From DMER64 sp041654355 (GTDB lineage: Bacteria > Bacteroidota > Bacteroidia > Bacteroidales > UBA932), in assembly GCA_041654355.1 (NCBI GenBank), contig JBAZDQ010000008.1, forward strand, positions 1 through 64,000: 64,000 nucleotides of DNA, in the 5' to 3' direction. A program made the translations under genes and the position numbers. The notes beneath the pieces are model-generated. The model worked only from the letters and a program-made list of their open reading frames with translations. It had not been told where the DNA came from and made no database searches. Positions within the stretch are counted from its first letter, which is position 1; each line of letters begins with the position of its first letter. Below, piece by piece: positions 53,352-61,417 of the stretch.

Positions 53352-55020
53352 TCGTTTGCGGGTCTGCCATTACATTTCGTCCGGATAGGTTAATCAGGTC
53401 CATGATCCTGAAGGGTTTAGGGTAAACGACCAACCGGTATTCCGTAACACCTGCTTTCAAAGCTGCATTTCTGATGGCATCGGCAAGGCCTCCTTTTTGA
53501 TCGGCCAGGCCATTGGTTATGGCATCCGTTCCGGACCAGATCCTCCCGTCAGCCAATCCTTCCACAGTCTGCCTGTCCATAGTTCTGTTTAGGGACACGA
53601 CATCCAGAAAACGGTTATAAGTGGCTTCTACCTGTTCACCTATGATATCCAACTCCCGTTGGCTTTTACTGTGATAATAGGAATCAAAGTGGCTGAAGGG
53701 ATGTGTATCTACCGTTTCATTACGGATGTTCAACAAATCGTTCAGTGTCTTTTCACCGTTGAAAGATATATTGTACACGCCTATAGAGCCGGTCAATGTT
53801 GAGGGATTGACATAGATCTCATCTGCTGCGCTGGCTATCCAGTACCCCCCGGAAGCTCCCATATCTCCTATGGAAACGATAACCGGTTTCACGTTCCGGG
53901 TCAATTGAAGTTCCCGTGCAATGATTGCAGAGGCCAGGGGATCTCCCCCGGGACTTTCTACCCGGACCACAACGGCTTTGACAGTAGAATCGTTGCGGTA
54001 TTTTCGCAGTTGTTCCGCATACGTTTCAGCGAAAACCTGCCCCGATCCTTTCCCAAGGGTGATATCTCCCGTGGCGTATAGAAGAGCGATCTTCTCCACG
54101 GGGATTTTTTTCGTATTAAGCTGTAAGTGTTGTATATAATCCTGAAGACCGGTCTTTGGGATCCTCTTTTCAGGTATGCCGTTGTAAACAGAACTCAAGT
54201 ATGATATAAGCTCATCCTGCGCCCAGAGCTCATCTGCCAACCCGGCTTCCAGGGCCTGTGAAGCATCGGTCAAAAAAGACCGGTTACAAAGACGATCGAT
54301 CGAACCTTCTTCCAGATGACGTGCCCGGTCCATTTCCAATGCCCAGTGTCCCCAGACAGACTGCAGGTATGCTTCCAGCTGCGTTCTTTCGGGATCGCTC
54401 ATACGGGAAGCAACGAAAGGTTCTCCTCCGCTTTTGTAATTACCGTGTCTGATCACCTGTGCCTCCAGCCCCAGACGGTCAAACAGGTTTTTGTAATAAT
54501 TGACATTGACGCTAAAGCCCTGCAGGGTAATTCCGCCTTCCGGGTTCAAAACGATCTTATCGGCAGCTGTAGCCAGGTAATAGGCCTGCTGAGAATAGAA
54601 ATCCGCGTAACTGATGACCGGCTTTCCGCTTTGACGGAATACAAGCAATGCGTTTCTGATCTCTTCAATATGAGACATTTGTGCATCCAGGTATTGAGGC
54701 TTCAGACAGATCATCCTGATGGCCGGGTCCTGTGCTGCTGTTTCAATGGCATGAACGATATCCAGAAAACCCGTTCCTCCCTGTACCGCATTCCATTGAA
54801 ATGGTAAAAAACCAAATGAAGGAAGTTGTGAGTCCTGCGTTGCCACACCTTTCTCAAAATTGATAACCAATACCGACCTGTCCGGAACGCGGGGCGTTGT
54901 GCCGCCCAAACCTGCCTGCAGCATACTGGTGACGGATCCCAGAAAAAGAAACAACCCTCCTATAAGAACCAGCGCCGTTCCCAACACGACTGCCGCAAAA
55001 GTCTTAAAAAAATCTTTCAT
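53266..55020 (-). CDS. sppA: Signal peptide peptidase SppA, 67-kDa type
   Basis: 584 residues from the ATG at 55020; earlier in-frame ATGs lie in the promoter region. Membrane-anchored S49 peptidase that degrades cleaved signal peptides. One N-terminal helix (about 7-30), then two tandem S49 domains. The catalytic dyad is Lys196 (HGNYKSGGEPF) and Ser390 (GDMGASGGYW), as in the long SppA form. The 3' end overlaps tilS by 86 bp. The promoter is back to back with that of the HYC_CC_PP-like gene. Confidence 0.95.
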   Translation of the reverse strand: MKDFFKTFAAVVLGTALVLIGGLFLFLGSVTSMLQAGLGGTTPRVPDRSVLVINFEKGVATQDSQLPSFGFLPFQWNAVQGGTGFLDIVHAIETAAQDPAIRMICLKPQYLDAQMSHIEEIRNALLVFRQSGKPVISYADFYSQQAYYLATAADKIVLNPEGGITLQGFSVNVNYYKNLFDRLGLEAQVIRHGNYKSGGEPFVASRMSDPERTQLEAYLQSVWGHWALEMDRARHLEEGSIDRLCNRSFLTDASQALEAGLADELWAQDELISYLSSVYNGIPEKRIPKTGLQDYIQHLQLNTKKIPVEKIALLYATGDITLGKGSGQVFAETYAEQLRKYRNDSTVKAVVVRVESPGGDPLASAIIARELQLTRNVKPVIVSIGDMGASGGYWIASAADEIYVNPSTLTGSIGVYNISFNGEKTLNDLLNIRNETVDTHPFSHFDSYYHSKSQRELDIIGEQVEATYNRFLDVVSLNRTMDRQTVEGLADGRIWSGTDAITNGLADQKGGLADAIRNAALKAGVTEYRLVVYPKPFRIMDLINLSGRNVMADPQTIIRNQIQNLLGNGGIQARLPFDEKALSW

Positions 55021-55042
55021 ACCTGTAGGATTATTAATTTTA

Positions 55043-55050
55043 CAAAAGTA
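55043..55050 (-). promoter_or_regulatory. -7 element of sppA
   Basis: On the minus strand TACTTTTG fits TAnnTTTG and lies 22 nt before the sppA ATG. No clear -33 TTTG. Confidence 0.45.
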
Positions 55051-55055
55051 ACGAT

Positions 55056-55063
55056 TATATTTG
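55056..55063 (+). promoter_or_regulatory. -7 element of the HYC_CC_PP-like gene
   Basis: TATATTTG, a full TAnnTTTG match, ends 9 nt before the ATG at 55073, so the leader is only a few nt. It is 5 bp from the divergent sppA box. Confidence 0.55.
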
Positions 55064-55072
55064 CACCCGGTT

Positions 55073-55453
55073 ATGTTAAAAACGGTACATACTTTTTTCT
55101 GCATCCTGATGATAAGCACTTTTCTGACAGGATCCGCGGGATTATCCGTACATAGCTGTCTGCATGACGGATCCGTCAATCTGCAAATATTTTCTGGAGC
55201 GTCTTCTTGCGAAAACCACGATGAAAATTGTTGCAGTACCCGGGTTTATATGATTGATGATCCGGTGGTGTCTGCCCAGGATCTTCTGAGCGAAGGGTTC
55301 CCGGATATTCCGGAACAGGTGCTTTTCTTTACAGAAGGCGTGACCGGTGATCTGCTTGCAGCAAGTGATCCCTTAGCTGCACGTTCGTTACTTAAGCCGC
55401 CTTTGGATATTTCTGTATATCCCGGGGATCAACTTGTTCCGTTGCGTTTGTAA
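55073..55453 (+). CDS. HYC_CC_PP-like small exported protein
   Basis: 126 residues from the ATG at 55073; the TTG 12 nt upstream belongs to the promoter box. A signal-like hydrophobic N-terminus (about 5-24) is followed by His27-Ser-Cys29, Cys46, Cys53-Cys54 and, near the end, Pro109-Pro110. This order of motifs (H-x-C, CC, PP) is that of the Bacteroidota HYC_CC_PP family, small exported proteins of unknown function. The next gene is a TonB receptor with a His-rich loop, so a metal-related role is a reasonable inference. Confidence 0.75.
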   Translation: MLKTVHTFFCILMISTFLTGSAGLSVHSCLHDGSVNLQIFSGASSCENHDENCCSTRVYMIDDPVVSAQDLLSEGFPDIPEQVLFFTEGVTGDLLAASDPLAARSLLKPPLDISVYPGDQLVPLRL

Positions 55454-55458
55454 TGGTC

Positions 55459-55479
55459 TGTTTTACAATACGTAAAACA
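55459..55479. repeat. 21-bp dyad between the small Cys protein and TonB receptor genes
   Basis: Perfect arms TGTTTTAC (55459-55466) and GTAAAACA (55472-55479) around AATAC. No T-run follows, so it is not a typical terminator. It could be an operator for a dimeric regulator or an mRNA hairpin. Confidence 0.5.
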
Positions 55480-55512
55480 ATCTGATCATTATTTACATAA
55501 ACGCAACTTACC

Positions 55513-57912
55513 ATGAAATATATCTACATTCTTTATCTTTTTATGCTGCCTTTGTGCCTGAATGCACAAACTTATCAGGGAAAAGTTATAATTGCCGGGG
55601 AAAACGGCAGCCGGGAACCTGCTGCGGGAGCCGCTGTATACTGGATTCCGTCCGCCCAGGGAGATCCTGTGGAAAGCGTGGTCTATACCAACGAAGAAGG
55701 GATTTTCAGGATCCGTGCATACAAAGGTTCTTCCGGAATGCTTGCCGCTTCCTACATGGGATACATCCCCGATACTTTACAGGCCGGGGTGCCGGATCGT
55801 GATCTGGAATTCTTTTTGGCCGAGTCGGCCGGCACACTCAACGAACTGCAGGTGACCGGCCGGCGGCGGGGAAATTATATTTCCAGCCTTTCTTCCGTAA
55901 AAACCGAGGTGATCACCGCGGCAGGCCTTTGCAAAATGGCTTGTTGCAACCTTGCCGAGAGCTTTGAAAACTCGGCAAGTGTTTCGGTGGGATATTCCGA
56001 TGCAGTCACCGGGGCGCGGCAGATCCGGCTTTTGGGGCTCAGCGGGAATTACACCCAGATGCTGGAAGAAAACCGTCCTGCCATGAGGGGGATCCAGGTG
56101 CCTTTCGGTCTTTCTTTTGTTCCCGGTCAGTGGCTGGAAAGTATCCAGATAGCCAAGGGAACCGGTTCTGTAGTAAACGGTTATGAGGCGATCACCGGAC
56201 AGATTAATATGGAATACCGGAAACCGACCGCACAAATTCCGCTGTTTATTAATCTTTTCCTGAACAGCGCGTTGAGGACAGAAGCCAACATTGTTTCTTC
56301 GCTGCAGCTGAACGATCAATGGAGTACGGTAATCCTGGCGCACGGTTCGGCTGATCTGATGCAACACGATGATAACGGGGACGGTTTTCTGGACGAACCG
56401 CTTACCCGTCGCTATTCACTGGCCAACCGCTGGTTGTATGCTCCTGCTTCCGGGATGCAGCTCCGTTTTGGATTCCGCGGGGTGTACGAAGACAGGAAGG
56501 GAGGACAGAAAGACAACGTATGGGTCCTTCCCGGGGAAAGCCGGAAAAATGTTCTGTGGGGATCCCGCATCCTGAACAAAGGGATCAATGCGTATGCGAA
56601 ACTGGGGATCCCTCTGGTGAAGCATGATCACAACCATGGACACGAAGAGGAACACGCACATGAAGAAGAACACGCCATGGATGGTTTGCTTGATACCGGG
56701 CATGCTTATGAGGATGAGGTCACGCATGAAACCGACATCATGCAGGAAAACCACGTGGATCCGAACATCGCACTGGTGCTGGATTACAACCTGCACAGGC
56801 AGGACGCCTATTTTGGTCTGAAGGATTTCAATGCATTGCAACAAGATGTATTCGCCAATGCGGTCTTTATGTCCAGCCTGGGTGAATATCATAAAATTAC
56901 TGCGGGTGTGAGTGCTTTGTGGGAAAGTATTGACCAGGTTCTGGTGGACAGATGGCCTGCCGGCGGGGAGGAATCGTTTGATCTGGGTCGCCGGGAAGGT
57001 ATTTATGGCGCATACGGCGAATACACGTTGCATTTGGATGAAAAACTGGTTTTCATTGCCGGAGCCCGGGCAGATTACAATACGCTGTATGGCTGGTTGT
57101 TTACCCCGGGTGTCAATCTGCGGTACAATTTCACGGAAGATCTTGTATTCAGGGCCACGGCAGGCAGGGGTTTTCGTTCTCCTAACTCCATTACCGACAA
57201 CATAGGTGTACTGTCAACAGGACGCAGGATCCTGTTTGAGGGGACTCCCGGAATGGAACAAGCCTGGACATACGGGTTAAACCTGACCCTGGGTCTTCCG
57301 TTTGGCCGGGAAGGATCTTCTACATTGAGCCTGGAATATTTTCGTACCGATTTTGTCAACCAACTGGTAGCCGACCAGGAATTTCTTTCTAATGCCCCGG
57401 TGCCGTCTATCCTTTTTTACAACCTGGAAGGACGGTCTTTTACCAATACCTGGCAGGCGGATCTTACTACGGAACCATTTGAAGGTTTTTCTGTTCTGGC
57501 TACTTTCCGCTACAACGATTCCAAAGTAAACCTGAAGGGTCAGGGACTGACAGACCGCCCTTTGACCAGCAGGTTTAAAGGCGTACTTAATCTACAGTAT
57601 ACAACACCGGCGAACACCTGGGTGTTTGATGTTACGGCACAATTGAACGGTCCGGCAAGAATCCCTGCATTTGCCGCCGGACAGGAAGACCGCTATTCTC
57701 CTGTGTTCCCCATGTTCTATGCCCAGATCACCCGGAAATTCAATAAAGTGGAAGTCTATGCAGGCGGGGAAAACCTGTTGAATTACCGGCAGCCCGATCC
57801 CATAATATCAGCCGATGATCCCTTTTCCGAACGTTTCAATGCGAGTATTATATGGGGGCCTCTTATGGGAATACGCGTCTATGCAGGAATGCGTCTGACG
57901 TTGTTCAGGTGA
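55513..57912 (+). CDS. TonB-dependent receptor with His-rich insert (metal-type candidate)
   Basis: 799 residues. Signal peptide (1-19), a carboxypeptidase-regulatory-like domain (20-105), plug (about 110-235) with the conserved LCKMACCNLAESFENSASVSVGYSDAVTGARQI-type block (three Cys close together), then a barrel. An extracellular-type insert at about 370-415 is loaded with His, Asp and Glu (HDHNHGHEEEHAHEEEHA and following). Such loops bind divalent metals, so zinc, copper, nickel or a metallophore is a plausible substrate; this is inference. It is 59 bp after the HYC_CC_PP-like gene, probably in one operon. It is not a SusC and has no SusD partner. Confidence 0.9.
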   Translation: MKYIYILYLFMLPLCLNAQTYQGKVIIAGENGSREPAAGAAVYWIPSAQGDPVESVVYTNEEGIFRIRAYKGSSGMLAASYMGYIPDTLQAGVPDRDLEFFLAESAGTLNELQVTGRRRGNYISSLSSVKTEVITAAGLCKMACCNLAESFENSASVSVGYSDAVTGARQIRLLGLSGNYTQMLEENRPAMRGIQVPFGLSFVPGQWLESIQIAKGTGSVVNGYEAITGQINMEYRKPTAQIPLFINLFLNSALRTEANIVSSLQLNDQWSTVILAHGSADLMQHDDNGDGFLDEPLTRRYSLANRWLYAPASGMQLRFGFRGVYEDRKGGQKDNVWVLPGESRKNVLWGSRILNKGINAYAKLGIPLVKHDHNHGHEEEHAHEEEHAMDGLLDTGHAYEDEVTHETDIMQENHVDPNIALVLDYNLHRQDAYFGLKDFNALQQDVFANAVFMSSLGEYHKITAGVSALWESIDQVLVDRWPAGGEESFDLGRREGIYGAYGEYTLHLDEKLVFIAGARADYNTLYGWLFTPGVNLRYNFTEDLVFRATAGRGFRSPNSITDNIGVLSTGRRILFEGTPGMEQAWTYGLNLTLGLPFGREGSSTLSLEYFRTDFVNQLVADQEFLSNAPVPSILFYNLEGRSFTNTWQADLTTEPFEGFSVLATFRYNDSKVNLKGQGLTDRPLTSRFKGVLNLQYTTPANTWVFDVTAQLNGPARIPAFAAGQEDRYSPVFPMFYAQITRKFNKVEVYAGGENLLNYRQPDPIISADDPFSERFNASIIWGPLMGIRVYAGMRLTLFR

Positions 57913-57925
57913 GTCTTATTTTGGA

Positions 57926-57933
57926 TATATTTG
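57926..57933 (+). promoter_or_regulatory. -7 element of the GH9 fusion gene
   Basis: TATATTTG, a full TAnnTTTG match, 23 nt before the ATG at 57957. TTG at 57901-57903 would give a 22-nt spacer, slightly long. Confidence 0.55.
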
Positions 57934-57956
57934 CAGTAATTGCAAAAAAAAGGCTT

Positions 57957-60503
57957 ATGTTACGTTCATTCATATGTGTGCTGGTATGCTCACTTGCACT
58001 GCAAACTGTAACGGCACAGGAAACCGGTGCCTGGATACGCATCAATCAATTGGGTTATTTGCCCGGGGATATCAAGGTAGCTGTCATGATCTCTAAGGAA
58101 GAAGCTGATCCGCACGGTTTCCGGGTATTGGATGTCAGAACCGGTGACTGTGTTTTTTCCGGAGTTCGGAACGACGGATCCCTGAAAAAAGTGCCTTCAC
58201 AAAAATGGGGGATGGCATCTGCGTTCCGTTTGTATTTTACGGACCTGAGTCAGGAAGGCGGATACCGGATAGAAATGGACATTCCCGGAAAAGGTACTGT
58301 GAAATCTCCGGATTTTCGCATAGGTACGGAAGTTTATGACAGGTCGGCTGATTTTTTATTGAATTATATGAGGCAACAACGGTGCGGATACAACCCGTTT
58401 TTAGATGCTCAGTGCCATCAGAACGACGGGTATATTGTTTTGCATCCCGAACGTTCGGGAGAGAAAATTGATGTTACCGGGGGCTGGCACGATGCCACCG
58501 ATTACCTGCAATACCTGACGACAAGTGCCAATGCCACTTTCCAGATGATGTTCGCATATAGCCAGGCGGAAGACAAAACCGTCTTTGGAGATCGTTACAA
58601 TGACAGAGGCAGGCCCGGGGCTAACGGTATTCCCGATATCCTGGACGAGATCCGTTGGGGCCTGGAATGGCTTTTGAAAATGAATCCGAAAGACAAAGTG
58701 ATGTTCAACCAGATAGCCGATGACAGGGATCATGTGGGATTCAGGCTCCCTGTAGGTGATAAGGCCGATTACGGGTGGGGCCCCGACGGGGGACGTCCGG
58801 TTTATTTCATTACCGGGGAACGGCAGGGTTTGGCAGAGCACATCAACCGGACCACCGGCGTAGCCTCCTCGGCAGGGAAATTTGCCTCGGCTTTTGCCAT
58901 GGGAGCAGAATTGTTTAAAGACCTGGATCCCGGGTTTGCTGCAAAAATGAAAGTTAAAGCATTGCCGGCTTATGAATTTGCGGAAGAAAAACCCGGCAAC
59001 ACCCAGACGTGTTGTGTGGTTTCACCGTATTTTTACGAAGAAGACAATTACGTAGATGACATTCAATTGGCAGCGGCCGTTTTCCATCACCTGGGAGAAG
59101 GGGAGGAATGGCTGGAAAAAGCCGATTACTGGGGACAACTGGAAGAGGTAACCCCATGGATGGAGCTGGGCAGGGCGCGGCATTACCAATTTTACCCTTT
59201 CGTGAATTTGGGGCATTATTACCTGGCAGCTTCGGATTCGCCTATGGCCGAAAAATATGCGGAATTTATGCGTATGGGACTGGAGTACATCAGGCAAAGA
59301 ACTACGGATTGTGCTTTTATGAACGGAATCCCTTATATGTGGTGTTCCAATAATTTGCTGGCAGCTGCTATAACTCAGGCGGACCTTTATTACAAGATTA
59401 CCGGGGACAGCACATACCGTGAAATGGAAGCTTCCCTGCGCGACTGGCTTTTTGGATGCAATCCATGGGGCACTTCCATGATCGTGGAATATCCCAAAGG
59501 TACGGATTACCCGGAACGGCCTCATTCTTCCTACTTGGTGACTATTGGAAAAAGCACTCCCGGAGGGCTCGTAGACGGTCCGTTATTGAGAGAACGGCAT
59601 ACAGCGCACGGAGAATACCTTTCCATGGACGATGGGAAAGATCCCTATGCTCCCTTTAATAATGGTGTTGCTCTGTACCACGATGAAATATGGGACTATG
59701 CCACCAACGAGCCCACCATGGACGGGACGGCTTCTTTGAGTTATTACTTGTCCCAAAGAGAGATCCGGGGCCGGAAAGAAGCAGCCCTGTTGCATGCGGA
59801 AAATAATAAACACGTTCCGGAACGTGATGAAAGGGGGGGGATCATAAGGATCAATCCCGGGTCTCACAATGTTTACCTGATTTTCACGGCGGACGAGCGT
59901 TTTGAGGGCGGGAAAACCGTTTTGGAAACTTTGCAAAAGCACGGGATAAAGGCGTCTTTCTTTCTTACGGGCAATTGCCTGCGGAACCCGCAATGGGAAG
60001 ACCTGGTCCGTGACATCATACATCAGGGACATTACGTGGGACCCCACGGTGACAGGCACCTGCTTTATGCTCCGTGGGACGGAGATACCGAAACATCGCT
60101 GGTGTCGGCCGACAGTCTCAGAAATGATATTGCGACTAATATGACCGAACTGGAACGTGCCGGAGTGGATCTGTCTGATGTCAGGTGGTTTATGCCGTCC
60201 TATGAGCATTTCAATACGGAAACCGTTCGTGTGGCAGCTTCCATGGGTATGGAATTGCTCCATCTGACTCCCGGCATTATGACCAGGGCGGATTATACTA
60301 CGCCGGATATGCCTTCTTACAAAAGTTCCCGTGATCTTTTGGAACAACTTTATGGTTTTGAAAAAGAGAACGGGTTGCAGGGAGCTGTTTTGCTGGTCCA
60401 TCCCGGAACTGAACCTTCCAGGACCGATAAGCTGTACGACAGCCTGGACGGTATGATAAGACGCCTGGAGAGGAAAGGCTATGTTTTTGAACGCCTGCCC
60501 TGA
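57957..60503 (+). CDS. GH9 glycosidase fused to a polysaccharide deacetylase-like domain
   Basis: 848 residues from the ATG at 57957; an upstream in-frame ATG lies inside the TonB gene. Signal peptide 1-20. An N-terminal immunoglobulin-like CelD-type domain (about 25-120, IRINQLGYLPGD) precedes the GH9 (alpha/alpha)6 domain (about 125-600) with Asp179 and Asp182 in GGWHDATDY and the acid Glu near 584 in NEPTMDG. Residues about 635-848 are NodB-like: FTADER (motif 1, keeping Asp), GPHGDRH (motif 2), and a late LLVHPG. GH9 cleaves beta-1,4-glucans. The two domains may act on one acetylated glucan. Confidence 0.9.
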   Translation: MLRSFICVLVCSLALQTVTAQETGAWIRINQLGYLPGDIKVAVMISKEEADPHGFRVLDVRTGDCVFSGVRNDGSLKKVPSQKWGMASAFRLYFTDLSQEGGYRIEMDIPGKGTVKSPDFRIGTEVYDRSADFLLNYMRQQRCGYNPFLDAQCHQNDGYIVLHPERSGEKIDVTGGWHDATDYLQYLTTSANATFQMMFAYSQAEDKTVFGDRYNDRGRPGANGIPDILDEIRWGLEWLLKMNPKDKVMFNQIADDRDHVGFRLPVGDKADYGWGPDGGRPVYFITGERQGLAEHINRTTGVASSAGKFASAFAMGAELFKDLDPGFAAKMKVKALPAYEFAEEKPGNTQTCCVVSPYFYEEDNYVDDIQLAAAVFHHLGEGEEWLEKADYWGQLEEVTPWMELGRARHYQFYPFVNLGHYYLAASDSPMAEKYAEFMRMGLEYIRQRTTDCAFMNGIPYMWCSNNLLAAAITQADLYYKITGDSTYREMEASLRDWLFGCNPWGTSMIVEYPKGTDYPERPHSSYLVTIGKSTPGGLVDGPLLRERHTAHGEYLSMDDGKDPYAPFNNGVALYHDEIWDYATNEPTMDGTASLSYYLSQREIRGRKEAALLHAENNKHVPERDERGGIIRINPGSHNVYLIFTADERFEGGKTVLETLQKHGIKASFFLTGNCLRNPQWEDLVRDIIHQGHYVGPHGDRHLLYAPWDGDTETSLVSADSLRNDIATNMTELERAGVDLSDVRWFMPSYEHFNTETVRVAASMGMELLHLTPGIMTRADYTTPDMPSYKSSRDLLEQLYGFEKENGLQGAVLLVHPGTEPSRTDKLYDSLDGMIRRLERKGYVFERLP

Positions 60504-60527
60504 CACTGCCAAACGGGCTTTTTTATA

Positions 60528-60535
60528 TATCTTTG
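60528..60535 (+). promoter_or_regulatory. -7 element of nfnAB
   Basis: TATCTTTG, a full match, ends 24 nt before the nfnA ATG. It overlaps a T-run (60518-60524) behind a short GCC...GGC stem that may be a weak terminator of the GH9 gene. No clear -33 element. Confidence 0.55.
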
Positions 60536-60559
60536 CCGCGTCAAAAAAAGATCCGGTTT

Positions 60560-61417
60560 ATGTACAAAATTCTTAAAAAACGTATCCTGGCACCCGATAT
60601 CTGTCTGATGGAAGTGTCAGCACCCCGTGTGGCATCCAGTGCTCAGCCGGGACAATTCATTATAGTCCGTGTTGGTGAAAAAGGGGAAAGGGTTCCATTG
60701 ACCATATGTGATTACGATCCCCTGGCGGGCTCTGTGACCATTGTTACCCAGCGCGTTGGTGCTTCATCCAGGAAGATTTATGCCCTGGAAGAAGGAGAAT
60801 CTTTTTCCGATTTTGTAGGACCTTTGGGATTGCCCTCCGAATTTATACATGAAAATGACGAAAGTCTGCGCAATAAAAAATATTTGTTTGTTGCCGGAGG
60901 CCTGGGAACGGCTCCCGTATACCCGCAGGTGAAGTATTTGCATCAAAAAGGAGCGCACGTGGAAGTGATCATCGGGGCCAAAACCCGGGATCTGGTGATC
61001 ATGGAAGAAGAAATGAAAAAGGTTGCGGCAAAAGTTTATGTATGTACGGATGACGGTTCTTATGGTTTTAAAGGCCTGGTTACGGCTAAGCTGAAGGAAT
61101 TGATGGAGAGCGGTAATTCGTACGACCAGGCAGTGGCCATAGGGCCTATGATCATGATGAAATTCGTGACATTGACGGCAAAAGAATACAAACTTCCATT
61201 GATAGTCAGTTTGAATACCCTGATGGTTGACGGCACGGGAATGTGCGGGGCTTGCCGCGTCACGGTAGACGGAAAAACCAAATTTGCCTGTGTGGACGGG
61301 CCGGAATTTGATGCTTACCAGGTAGATTTTGACGAAGCCATGAGAAGACAAACCATGTATAAACCCCAGGAAGCGGAAGCGGATCACAAATGCAAAATCG
61401 GATTGAAGAATGGATAA
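60560..61417 (+). CDS. nfnA: Ferredoxin:NADP reductase-type subunit NfnA (PyrK-like)
   Basis: 285 residues from the ATG at 60560; a TTG at 60533 overlaps the promoter box and is rejected. FAD domain (about 1-100, VPLTICDYDPLAGSVTIV), NAD-binding domain (about 105-215, FVAGGLGTAPVYPQVKYL), and a C-terminal [2Fe-2S] loop with Cys229, Cys232 and Cys244 (MCGACRV...FACVDG). Together with NfnB it forms an electron-bifurcating NADH-dependent ferredoxin:NADP oxidoreductase, typical of anaerobes. It overlaps NfnB by 8 bp. Confidence 0.9.
   Translation: MYKILKKRILAPDICLMEVSAPRVASSAQPGQFIIVRVGEKGERVPLTICDYDPLAGSVTIVTQRVGASSRKIYALEEGESFSDFVGPLGLPSEFIHENDESLRNKKYLFVAGGLGTAPVYPQVKYLHQKGAHVEVIIGAKTRDLVIMEEEMKKVAAKVYVCTDDGSYGFKGLVTAKLKELMESGNSYDQAVAIGPMIMMKFVTLTAKEYKLPLIVSLNTLMVDGTGMCGACRVTVDGKTKFACVDGPEFDAYQVDFDEAMRRQTMYKPQEAEADHKCKIGLKNG

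Noticed and set aside
59583..60512. Antisense open frame of 309 codons opposite the GH9 fusion gene
   Set aside because: Covered entirely by a convincing fusion enzyme on the other strand; the translation shows no recognisable family.
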